From positions 1 through 10,753 of the forward strand of contig DENY01000023.1 in assembly GCA_002359825.1 (NCBI GenBank): DNA of 10,753 nucleotides, written 5' to 3'. The notes under the pieces were generated by a model that ran no database searches, was not told the DNA's origin, and saw only the letters and a list, made by a program, of their open reading frames with translations. Within the stretch, counting starts at the first letter, position 1. Every line of letters starts with the position of its first letter. The stretch is from Bacteroidales bacterium UBA2632 (lineage in GTDB: Bacteria; Bacteroidota; Bacteroidia; Bacteroidales; Dysgonomonadaceae). The position numbers and the translations under genes were made by a program. Shown here one piece after another: positions 1 through 6,851 of the stretch.

Positions 1-133
1 GAAATATGGAGATTTTGTGGCATTGTGGAGAGTTGAAAGTAGGAGAAGCAAAGATTATTATGGGATGTTGTAGATAAACTCTGTACATACAGAAACTTTC
101 ATCCTGTGAGCTTAGTAAGCATGGCCTACATAC

Positions 134-170
134 AAAAAAAGTGCGATTCTTTATTAAGAGAATCACACTT
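134..170 (-). terminator. Rho-independent terminator of the sigma/anti-sigma/NigD operon
   Basis: Read on the minus strand, AAGTGTGATTCT (170-159) pairs with AGAATCGCACTT (150-139). There is one internal mismatch (A165/C144), and the short loop can be tightened by T152-A157 and a T151/G158 wobble pair. The stem is followed immediately by seven T residues (the A run at 134-140 on the plus strand). It begins 25 nt after the stop codon of the lipoprotein gene. The T run is on one side only, so it fits termination of the minus-strand operon rather than a plus-strand transcript. Confidence 0.85.
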
Positions 171-194
171 CACAAAGTTTTATATACTTCTATC

Positions 195-944
195 TTATTC
201 TTTATCGATATGCATTAAGTATTTATTGTTTGAGATATAGATGTCTTCATTATCCATTCTATAATATCTAAATTTAATACTTATTTTATTTTCAGAATCT
301 GCTTCATCAGCCATCAACATTCGTAGTGCAGACAAGTTAACAACAATGTTGTCGCTTTCTATTTTCTCTGTTGCTCCACTATCAGGAGTCCCTGTTTTTT
401 CTAATCTCACATCAATAAGAACATCAGTGTTGGCAGTTTTAGCATCATCATCGCTAGCTTTATAAAATCTAACGTTTACATCTTCTTTTTTGATATTTGC
501 ATAATATGTAAAGATCCAACGATCGCCAAAATAATCATTTTGAGCAAATAATGGATCCATTAAACTTTCAAACTTTACTGCAGGAACATTTGGAGCAAGA
601 GATAACTCAAGCGTTGTTTGTTGCATCACGCTGGGTTCAGAGGCTAATTCTACCACATATGCAAATTGGTTCTCATCAACCATAACTGTTTGGTCTTCTT
701 CAGTTTTAACTTGATAAGATATACGAGCCATTGAACCAGGCATTAATTGTTTTATTTTGGGAGATGTTATGGCGAATCCCGCAAGGGTTCTTGCATAAAC
801 TATTCCTGTAGTTTCTCCTATAGCAATATAAGAAATTTCATCATTTCCAATATAATGAGGACTACCTGAGTCTAAGCATGAACTTAGAAAGAGCACTCCG
901 CTCAAGGCTAATAATAAGGTAATTTTTTTTGTAATTGATTTCAT
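195..944 (-). CDS. NigD-like lipoprotein
   Basis: This encodes a 249-residue secreted lipoprotein. A basic start and hydrophobic stretch (residues 5-20) lead to a lipobox, LSSC, with the lipidated cysteine at residue 23. The mature part is rich in beta-type sequence and has no further membrane segments. The YIGNDEISYIAIG stretch just after the cysteine and the overall size fit the NigD-like family of Bacteroidales (an N-terminal OB-like and a C-terminal Ig-like domain in known members); this is from recognition of family style, not a search. The molecular function of NigD proteins is not settled. It is the last gene of the operon, 20 nt after the barrel-type anti-sigma gene and directly before the terminator, which suggests it works with that envelope sensor, possibly at the outer membrane. 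The residues after the cysteine (LDSGSP) have one acidic residue and are not a strong surface-export signal, so an inward-facing location is also possible. Confidence 0.78.
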   Translation of the reverse strand: MKSITKKITLLLALSGVLFLSSCLDSGSPHYIGNDEISYIAIGETTGIVYARTLAGFAITSPKIKQLMPGSMARISYQVKTEEDQTVMVDENQFAYVVELASEPSVMQQTTLELSLAPNVPAVKFESLMDPLFAQNDYFGDRWIFTYYANIKKEDVNVRFYKASDDDAKTANTDVLIDVRLEKTGTPDSGATEKIESDNIVVNLSALRMLMADEADSENKISIKFRYYRMDNEDIYISNNKYLMHIDKE

Positions 945-964
945 TTTTAGTTTAGTTTTATTTG

Positions 965-2230
965 TTAGAAATTAAATTTAATACCAAGTTGTATGTCTAA
1001 GCCAAACTTTTCGTCAGAATAGTAAGTTTTGTACTCATTGTTAGTATCAATATAGTATCGTCCACCCATTTTTCCAAACAGTTTTGCTCTATCATACAGA
1101 GGATACGTTACACCTAATCCTCCTGCAAGAGAGAATTGAGGGTTTTTTTGTTTTATTTTTGATGAGCTCTCATTAGTAAAACCACTGTTTAGTGTTGGTA
1201 GTTTTTTCTCATCGTTATATTTTATTTTTCCATATATATCTTTTTCAATCATTGCACCACCAGTTACATACAGGTTCAATTTGTTCACAGACAAGACTGT
1301 GTAGTTTACATTAAGGGGAATTCCCAAATAATGAAATTGCACCTTTTCGCTGTTATTGAAATCGCTTGATTTGTTTTTAGTTTCCGATGAAAGATAGGTA
1401 TATAGTAAGCCAGTTTCTATTTGCAGCTTATTTGTTATATCAAAAGATGTAAGAAGTCCGAATGATATAGGTTGCATATGATTTGTTTCTGATTCAGGAT
1501 TCACCTCTTCATCTACATTGTAGGCCACCATTTTACTTAATGTGTACTTTCCATATGAGTCACTCACAGACGAGCGCAATGTAGCTGGATCAGTATTGGT
1601 TTGTTGAGAAGAAGAGAGTCCACTATTTCCAAAAAGTGAAATTGAATGTCTGTTTCTTTTCTTCCCTTTGGGCGAATCTTCAGCAACGCTAAGCCCGCGA
1701 TTTCCTTCGTTGATGAAATCTTGAATTAATTGTTGTTTCGTTTTTTCATCCACTTCCGTCAATTTATCTCTATCTTTTTCATTGTTTGTATTCATGGTTT
1801 CAAGATCATTTATATTTTCTGATTTATCCGAAGATTCATCATAGACAATTATATCTTTTGCAACATTTGAAGTTGAAATGTAGTCTGCCAATAATTTCTC
1901 AATAGGGGCTTCAACTTTAGTCCCATCCTGTTTTGCTTTTGAAGGTTTTTTCTTTTCAATCGGAAGTATTTTTAGATTTTCAGACGTTTTTATTGGCAAC
2001 TCTCTGTTCATGTTTTGAAACACAAAGAATACACCAATCAAAGCAGCAGCAACAGCAAGCACAGAAGAAGCAAGTCTCTTTGTGCGCAAAACTTTTCTTT
2101 TTTGTGCAGCATAAAGCTTACTCTCCAGTTTTTCCCAACCAGAGGGCGGCACATCTTCTTTGTAATCGGCAAGTTTGCTTTTCACAAATTGTTTAAAAGG
2201 GTCGTTTATATTATTGTTATAGCTATCCAT
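965..2230 (-). CDS. Two-membrane anti-sigma factor with C-terminal outer-membrane beta-barrel (Dma-like)
   Basis: This 421-residue protein has four parts. Residues 1-50 are a charged cytoplasmic segment with the motif DVPPSGWEKLESKL (26-39), of the kind seen in Bacteroidota anti-sigma factors. Residues 52-71 form one hydrophobic helix preceded by the basic run KRKVLRTKR, predicting the N-terminus inside the cytoplasm. Residues 72-194 are a long, polar, lysine- and glutamate-rich linker. Residues 195-421 alternate in the manner of a small porin-like (OMP_b-brl/PorT-type) barrel and end in a terminal phenylalanine (GIKFNF), as outer-membrane proteins do. The start overlaps the end of the sigma gene by 8 nt (ATGGATAG), so the two are probably translationally coupled. 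The inferred role is to hold the sigma factor at the inner membrane and release it on a signal sensed at the outer membrane. I recall this architecture described as dual membrane-spanning anti-sigma factors (Dma) in Bacteroides thetaiotaomicron. A plain outer-membrane protein with an unusual N-terminus is the alternative. Confidence 0.8.
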   Translation of the reverse strand: MDSYNNNINDPFKQFVKSKLADYKEDVPPSGWEKLESKLYAAQKRKVLRTKRLASSVLAVAAALIGVFFVFQNMNRELPIKTSENLKILPIEKKKPSKAKQDGTKVEAPIEKLLADYISTSNVAKDIIVYDESSDKSENINDLETMNTNNEKDRDKLTEVDEKTKQQLIQDFINEGNRGLSVAEDSPKGKKRNRHSISLFGNSGLSSSQQTNTDPATLRSSVSDSYGKYTLSKMVAYNVDEEVNPESETNHMQPISFGLLTSFDITNKLQIETGLLYTYLSSETKNKSSDFNNSEKVQFHYLGIPLNVNYTVLSVNKLNLYVTGGAMIEKDIYGKIKYNDEKKLPTLNSGFTNESSSKIKQKNPQFSLAGGLGVTYPLYDRAKLFGKMGGRYYIDTNNEYKTYYSDEKFGLDIQLGIKFNF

Positions 2231-2777
2231 TATTATTAGCTAAATATTCAGTTATTTTATTTTTCAAATAAGACTTTGCTCTTGAATACTGCGAGCGTGA
2301 TGCATTTTCTTTTATTCCGAGTTTTTTGCTAATTTCTCGGTGCGACATATCTTCAAAAATGTACAAACTGAAAACTGTTCTATATCCTACAGGCATTTCT
2401 TGTATCATACTTAGCAGAATTGCTTCGGTAATGTCATCATTAAACAATCGTTCAAAATTTTCGTCCTCTATTTCCATGTCTGCTTCATCTATGTCTGAAG
2501 TTATCAGATAGTTATTCTTTTCTTTGTTGAAATGTGCTAGAATAGTATTTACAAAAACTCTGTGCATCCATCCTTCGAATGAGCCACTGCCAGAGTATTT
2601 TTTTATTTGTGTGAATACCTTTATAAAACCATCGTGTAACATATCTTGTGCAGCATCGTAGTCTTTACAATACTTCATACACAAACCCATCATACGCGGA
2701 GCATATGTTTCGTAAAGCTCTCGTTGTGCATTTGTATCTTGTTTCTTACATGCTGCTATCAGTTGCTGATCTTCCAT
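2223..2777 (-). CDS. ECF-family RNA polymerase sigma-70 factor
   Basis: This encodes a 184-residue sigma factor of normal ECF size, containing only regions 2 and 4. Region 2 spans about residues 20-85 (YETYAPRMMGLCMKYC, then AAQDMLHDGFIKVF and SFEGWMHRVFVN, the core-binding and -10 recognition helices). After an acidic linker (about 92-118), region 4 spans about 120-175, with the helix-turn-helix MSHREISKKLGIKENASRSQ that would read the -35 element. It heads a three-gene operon with its putative anti-sigma factor and a NigD-like lipoprotein, and it ends inside the start of the anti-sigma gene. An ECF-type promoter directly upstream suggests that it activates its own operon. The start at 2777 gives the usual MEDQQLIAACKKQD opening of Bacteroidota ECF factors and a leader of roughly 15 nt from the proposed promoter. 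The regulon beyond this operon cannot be read from the window. Confidence 0.93.
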   Translation of the reverse strand: MEDQQLIAACKKQDTNAQRELYETYAPRMMGLCMKYCKDYDAAQDMLHDGFIKVFTQIKKYSGSGSFEGWMHRVFVNTILAHFNKEKNNYLITSDIDEADMEIEDENFERLFNDDITEAILLSMIQEMPVGYRTVFSLYIFEDMSHREISKKLGIKENASRSQYSRAKSYLKNKITEYLANNNG

Positions 2778-2796
2778 TCTTACCCGCGTTCTATAT

Positions 2797-2825
2797 ATAG
2801 ATGATAAAATGTTGAAAACGTTGCA
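2797..2825 (-). promoter_or_regulatory. Candidate autoregulated ECF promoter of the sigma operon
   Basis: Reading the minus strand, TGCAACGTTTT (2825-2815) contains the AAC trinucleotide typical of ECF -35 elements. Exactly 16 nt later comes CATCTA (2803-2798), close to the CGTC-type -10 of ECF promoters. The AAC-N16-CGTC layout is established for ECF sigma factors; its use here by the sigma factor encoded just downstream is inference. Transcription would begin near 2791, giving a leader of about 15 nt. Confidence 0.5.
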
Positions 2826-2975
2826 TGGTATTCCATTTTTTTTCTAAAAGTACATTATTTAAAACTAATCACCTGCTTTATTGTTTGAATTTCAATGTTA
2901 CTTAGTCATTTGACTGTGTGTAATTAAAAGTATATAACAATATGAAACTCTAACGTGAAAATTACTAAGTTATAA

Positions 2976-3006
2976 TTGCTCAATGCAGTTTTTTTTCTTA
3001 ATTTTG
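2976..3006 (+). promoter_or_regulatory. Bacteroidales-type promoter for sppA-lpxK-punA
   Basis: TTG (2976-2978), a 20-nt spacer and TAATTTTG (2999-3006) match the -33/-7 consensus of the Bacteroidales primary sigma factor (TTTG, about 19-21 nt, TAnnTTTG), with a full -7 box. Transcription would start near 3013 and leave a leader of about 28 nt before sppA. A second possible pair, TTTG (3003-3006), 19 nt, TAAATTTC (3026-3033), would start almost at the ATG and is less likely. Confidence 0.6.
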
Positions 3007-3040
3007 TTAGCTCAATATAACCTCTTAAATTTCAGCAAGT

Positions 3041-4816
3041 ATGAAAGATTTTTTCAAAATTGTATTAGCGTCAGCATTAGGCTTTTTAATTGCTAATATT
3101 CTTTTTTCTATTGTTTCTATTATTCTCTTTTTCGGCTTTTTAGGGTCGATTGTTGGAGATATGGGCAAAAGTAGTTTTAATTTGAAAGACAACTCCGTTT
3201 TTCATTTAAAATTGTCAGGAACCATTAATGAACGTATTCCAGAAGACGATCCGTTTACTTCACTGCTTGGGTCGAATGTTCCCACACCAATGGGTCTGAA
3301 CGACATTACAAATGCTATTAGAAAATCAAAAGACAATGATGCAATTAGAGGTATTTATATTGACTCTCGCATGTTCACAGCATCAACTGCATCGCTGGCT
3401 GAAATAAGAGATGAGCTCATGAGATTTAAAGAATCTGACAAGTTTATTGTAGCTTATTCTGATACTTACACGCAAGGGGGTTATTATATTGCATCGGTAG
3501 CTGACAAAGTTGTAGTTAATCCATATGGTATGTTAGACTTACATGGATTGGCAGCCACGCCAATGTTTTATAAAGATGCTTTAGATAAATTAGGTATCGA
3601 GATTCAGGTTTTCAAAGTTGGAACATATAAATCGGCTGTTGAGCCATTCATTTTAACTGGGATGAGCGATGCCAACCGTGAACAAGTTTCTTCTTATCTA
3701 AATGATTTGTGGAACACGATAGGTAAAGATATGGCTAAATCTCGTAACATTGATATTGAGCAATTTAATAGTTTAGTAAACCAGATGCCAATGATGAAAG
3801 ATGCAGATTTTTTATTGCAATCTAATTTGGTGGACACATTGCTTTACGAATCGGATATGAAAAACTATTTGCGTTCGTTATTAGAAATAGACGAAGATGA
3901 AAAAATACCATCAGCAAGTGTGACTGATATGAAAACAGTGAAATCTAAAAACGCAAGGACCTCTAAAAATCATATTGCTTTATTGTATGCTGTTGGGGAA
4001 ATAACCTCTGGCAGTGGGGCAAGCAACATCCAAGATAAATATTTGGTAAACGAAATTGAGAAGTTGCGTAAAAACGAAAGTGTAAAAGCAGTTGTTTTAC
4101 GTGTTAATTCACCTGGTGGGAGTGCTTATGCTTCAGAGCAAATATGGAAAGCAATATCTGATTTAAAAGCAGAGAAACCAGTTGTTGTATCGATGGGTGA
4201 TGTTGCTGCATCGGGTGGTTACTATATTTCCTGCAATGCAGATAAGATCGTAGCTCAACCAAGCACAATTACTGGATCGATTGGTATTTTTGGCATGTTT
4301 CCTAATATGAAAAAAACATCAGAAAAATTGGGTTTAGATGTAGATGTGGTTAAAACTCACGAATATGGTGATTTTGGTAATTTTGCCAGACCAATGACCG
4401 ATGGAGAAAAAGCGATATTGCAATCATATGTAGAAAGTGGCTACGACTTGTTTCTTAGTCGTTGTGCCGAAGGAAGAAATATTCCAAAAGACACTCTCGC
4501 GTTATACGCCGAAGGAAGAGTATGGACGGGAAGCCAAGCGAAAGAAATTGGTTTGGTGGACGAATTGGGAAATCTGAAAAAAGCAATAGATATTGCTGCA
4601 GATTTAGCAAATATTGATGATGATTACCTCGTATATGAATATCCTAAAATGCGTACTTTTATTGAAGAGTTACTCGATAAGAAGCAAAAAGATATTGCGG
4701 CAGAAACAATCAAAGAATACTTGGGCGATCACTACCAAATTCTATCTCTTGTTAAGAACATCAAAGAGCAAGACTATGTGCAAGCACGCTTGCCTTACAA
4801 TTTTAATGTAAACTAA
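3041..4816 (+). CDS. sppA: Signal peptide peptidase SppA, 67K type (peptidase family S49)
   Basis: This membrane-anchored serine protease degrades signal peptides left after protein export. The 591-residue length matches the long, two-domain SppA form (E. coli SppA has 618 residues) rather than the short single-domain form. Residues about 7-37 form an N-terminal membrane anchor. The N-terminal S49 half carries the catalytic lysine in VGTYKSAVEPF (K197), and the C-terminal half carries the nucleophile in GDVAASGGYYIS (S391), preceded by the oxyanion-region motif RVNSPGGSA (354-362). Both dyad residues are present, so it should be active. In known long SppA proteins four copies form a bowl on the outer face of the inner membrane. 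It is the first gene of the operon with lpxK and punA; lpxK begins 23 nt after its stop. The start at 3041 gives a proper signal-anchor and sits at a sensible distance from the promoter. Confidence 0.95.
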   Translation: MKDFFKIVLASALGFLIANILFSIVSIILFFGFLGSIVGDMGKSSFNLKDNSVFHLKLSGTINERIPEDDPFTSLLGSNVPTPMGLNDITNAIRKSKDNDAIRGIYIDSRMFTASTASLAEIRDELMRFKESDKFIVAYSDTYTQGGYYIASVADKVVVNPYGMLDLHGLAATPMFYKDALDKLGIEIQVFKVGTYKSAVEPFILTGMSDANREQVSSYLNDLWNTIGKDMAKSRNIDIEQFNSLVNQMPMMKDADFLLQSNLVDTLLYESDMKNYLRSLLEIDEDEKIPSASVTDMKTVKSKNARTSKNHIALLYAVGEITSGSGASNIQDKYLVNEIEKLRKNESVKAVVLRVNSPGGSAYASEQIWKAISDLKAEKPVVVSMGDVAASGGYYISCNADKIVAQPSTITGSIGIFGMFPNMKKTSEKLGLDVDVVKTHEYGDFGNFARPMTDGEKAILQSYVESGYDLFLSRCAEGRNIPKDTLALYAEGRVWTGSQAKEIGLVDELGNLKKAIDIAADLANIDDDYLVYEYPKMRTFIEELLDKKQKDIAAETIKEYLGDHYQILSLVKNIKEQDYVQARLPYNFNVN

Positions 4817-4839
4817 AATGCAATATTGCGTTTAATTTT

Positions 4840-5949
4840 ATGCTAAAGCCTCAAACAAAAATACATTCAGGATTGAAACCCTTATCATGGATTTATGGCT
4901 TTGCTGTGGAATTACGCAATACTCTTTTTGACAACGGTATCTTAAAACAAAGTGAATATTCTATTCCAATCATTTGTGTGGGTAATCTGACAGTTGGAGG
5001 AACAGGTAAAACGCCTCATATTGAACATATCATCCGAATACTGACAGACCGATATAAAGTAGCGGTCGTTAGCAGAGGTTATAAAAGAAAAAGTAAGAGA
5101 TTGCAGGTTGTAGAAGTCAATTCAGATGTGAATAGGGTGGGTGACGAACCATTGCAAATTAAAAAAAAATTTCCCGAAACTACAGTAATTGTTGATAAAG
5201 ATAGACGGAATGCGATAGCGTATCTTTTAGCACCAGAAAATGGTCTGCATCCCGATGTTATTTTATTGGATGATGGATATCAGCATAGATATGTGAAACC
5301 GTCAATGTCTATTTTACTGGTAGATAGTAATAGACCAATATTTGAAGATCAACTCTTGCCTGCAGGAAGATTGAGGGAACCTTTTAGAAGAAAAGACAGA
5401 GCTTCTATAGTGGTTGTTACAAAATGTAGTGATGAAATGCGTCCCATCAACTTTCGCATTTTTGCCAACGGGTTAAATCTTTTTCCCTTTCAATCTTTAT
5501 TTTTTTCAAAGTTTGTTTATAATCAACTACAGCCCGTATTCCCAGATTTCAATCCAAACAGTTATGGATTGGACGAAATCAGAAAAAAACAAGTGTTGCT
5601 TGTTGCAGGTATTGCTTCTACAAAATCTTTAGAAGACAAAATGTCGAAAAAAACATATAACTTGCATACATTATTTTTTCCTGATCATCATTTTTATGGT
5701 AAGGACGATATAAAAGCTATCGAAAAAGAGTTTGCCGAGTTGTCGAGCGATAAAATAATAGTAACAACTGAGAAAGATGCCACAAGACTACAATCTTTGC
5801 ATTACTTGAGCGATGAACTGAAAGAGAAACTATTCTTTTTGCCTATTAAAGTGTCATTTATAGAAAATGAAGAAAACGAATCATTTAATAAAAAAATAAT
5901 TAATCATGTTAGAAACTATCAAAAAAACAGCCGACTTCCTGAAAAGTAA
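4840..5949 (+). CDS. lpxK: Tetraacyldisaccharide 4'-kinase LpxK (lipid A biosynthesis)
   Basis: LpxK transfers the gamma-phosphate of ATP to the 4' position of the tetraacyldisaccharide 1-phosphate, making lipid IVA at the cytoplasmic face of the inner membrane. The 369-residue protein has an N-terminal amphipathic/hydrophobic start (LSWIYGFAVELRN, about 15-27), a Walker A P-loop GNLTVGGTGKTP (48-59), the SRGYKRKSK stretch (78-86), GDEP (101-104) and the LpxK signature DDGYQHR (144-150). All hallmark motifs are intact. The stop lies 44 nt inside punA in a different frame. Its membrane role fits next to sppA, while the link with punA is positional. As lipid A 4'-phosphate is often trimmed later in Bacteroidales, the presence of lpxK does not by itself give the final lipid A structure. 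Confidence 0.95.
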   Translation: MLKPQTKIHSGLKPLSWIYGFAVELRNTLFDNGILKQSEYSIPIICVGNLTVGGTGKTPHIEHIIRILTDRYKVAVVSRGYKRKSKRLQVVEVNSDVNRVGDEPLQIKKKFPETTVIVDKDRRNAIAYLLAPENGLHPDVILLDDGYQHRYVKPSMSILLVDSNRPIFEDQLLPAGRLREPFRRKDRASIVVVTKCSDEMRPINFRIFANGLNLFPFQSLFFSKFVYNQLQPVFPDFNPNSYGLDEIRKKQVLLVAGIASTKSLEDKMSKKTYNLHTLFFPDHHFYGKDDIKAIEKEFAELSSDKIIVTTEKDATRLQSLHYLSDELKEKLFFLPIKVSFIENEENESFNKKIINHVRNYQKNSRLPEK

Positions 5950-6718
5950 AATCGGCGAAATACCCAATACTGCTATTATTTTGGGTACAGGTTTAGGTGA
6001 ATTGGTTCACGAAATTGAAGATAAAAACGAAATTCCATATCCCGAAATTCCCAACTTCCCAGTTTCTACTGTAGAAGGACATAGCGGAAAGTTAATTATC
6101 GGAACACTTGGAGGAAAAAAAGTGCTTGCAATGCAAGGCCGCTTCCACTACTATGAAGGATACACCATGAAAGAAGTTACTTTCCCCATTCGTGTTTTTC
6201 AAGCATTGGGAATTGAGTATCTTTTTGTTTCAAACGCTGCGGGCGGCATGAACTCAAGCTTCAATGTTGGGGATATCATGCTTATTGAGGATCATATTAA
6301 TTTGTTTCCAGAGCACCCGTTGCATGGCAAAAACTTTAATGAATTGGGGACACGCTTTCCTGATATGAGTGAAGCATACAACAAAGAGCTTCGATTGCTT
6401 GCTATGAAAGTTGCAGACGAAAATAATATTAAATTACAACACGGTGTTTATATTGGTTTGACAGGACCAACTTTTGAAACTCCTGCAGAATACAATTATC
6501 TTCGTATTATAGGAGGCGATGCTGTAGGCATGTCAACAGTTCCCGAAGTAATCGTGGCCAATCATGCAAAAATGAAAGTATTGGCTTTTTCAATTATTAC
6601 AGATTTAGGTGTGATAGGTAAAATTGTTGAAGTATCTCACGAAGAGGTGCAGGAAGCAGCAAAAATAGCTCAACCAAAGATGGCGCAAATTATGCGTGAA
6701 ATTATTCAGAAAATATAA
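5906..6718 (+). CDS. punA: Purine nucleoside phosphorylase, trimeric (PNP/MTAP) family
   Basis: This cytoplasmic salvage enzyme splits purine (deoxy)nucleosides with phosphate into free base and (deoxy)ribose 1-phosphate. The 270-residue length and motifs fit the trimeric class: phosphate-loop ILGTGLGEL (25-33), VEGHSGKL (56-63), QGRFHYYEGY (77-86), VSNAAGG (108-114), GPTFETPAEY (187-196) with base-binding glutamate E191, and GMSTVPEV (208-215) with the ribose-binding methionine M209. At the position of the purine-contacting asparagine of mammalian PNP (N243) it has aspartate (D233, ITDLG), as methylthioadenosine phosphorylases do, while keeping the PNP-type glutamate. Exact base preference is therefore uncertain. 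The start at 5906 is chosen because MLETIKKTADFLKSKIG is the usual opening of Bacteroidales homologues as I recall them; it overlaps lpxK by 44 nt, suggesting coupled translation. A terminator follows the stop by about 20 nt. Confidence 0.93.
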   Translation: MLETIKKTADFLKSKIGEIPNTAIILGTGLGELVHEIEDKNEIPYPEIPNFPVSTVEGHSGKLIIGTLGGKKVLAMQGRFHYYEGYTMKEVTFPIRVFQALGIEYLFVSNAAGGMNSSFNVGDIMLIEDHINLFPEHPLHGKNFNELGTRFPDMSEAYNKELRLLAMKVADENNIKLQHGVYIGLTGPTFETPAEYNYLRIIGGDAVGMSTVPEVIVANHAKMKVLAFSIITDLGVIGKIVEVSHEEVQEAAKIAQPKMAQIMREIIQKI

Positions 6719-6737
6719 TTGAAGAGTAATAAGGTAC

Positions 6738-6785
6738 AACGGGTAAATAGGGTGTGGAATGATATACTCTATTTACTCGTTTTTT
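6738..6785 (+). terminator. Rho-independent terminator after punA
   Basis: AACGGGTAAATAGGGTGT (6738-6755) pairs with ATACTCTATTTACTCGTT (6764-6781) over 18 positions with a few G-U pairs and an 8-nt loop. A T run follows (6780-6785, then CTTTT). It lies 20 nt after the punA stop and closes the sppA-lpxK-punA transcript. The upstream ATG at 6759, which would lengthen thiL by 31 codons, is inside this hairpin. Confidence 0.8.
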
Positions 6786-6851
6786 CTTTTGTCCCTCTAT
6801 AAAAATAAATCATATGATGGACACATATACAAATCGAATAAAACAACAATC

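Noticed and set aside
1..133. Short open stretch on the plus strand ending at TAG 71-73, possibly the tail of a gene from outside the window
   Set aside because: Only 23 codons, no recognisable motif, no T-rich terminator on the plus strand, and another frame is equally open. I see nothing supportable in this stretch.
1933..2239. Plus-strand open frames opposite the anti-sigma gene
   Set aside because: They lie antisense to well-supported coding sequence, have low-complexity Gln/Ser/Lys-rich translations and no family features.
6759..6851. N-terminal hydrophobic extension of ThiL as a membrane anchor
   Set aside because: Its ATG lies in the punA terminator hairpin, and ThiL is a soluble enzyme whose family starts match the downstream ATG.
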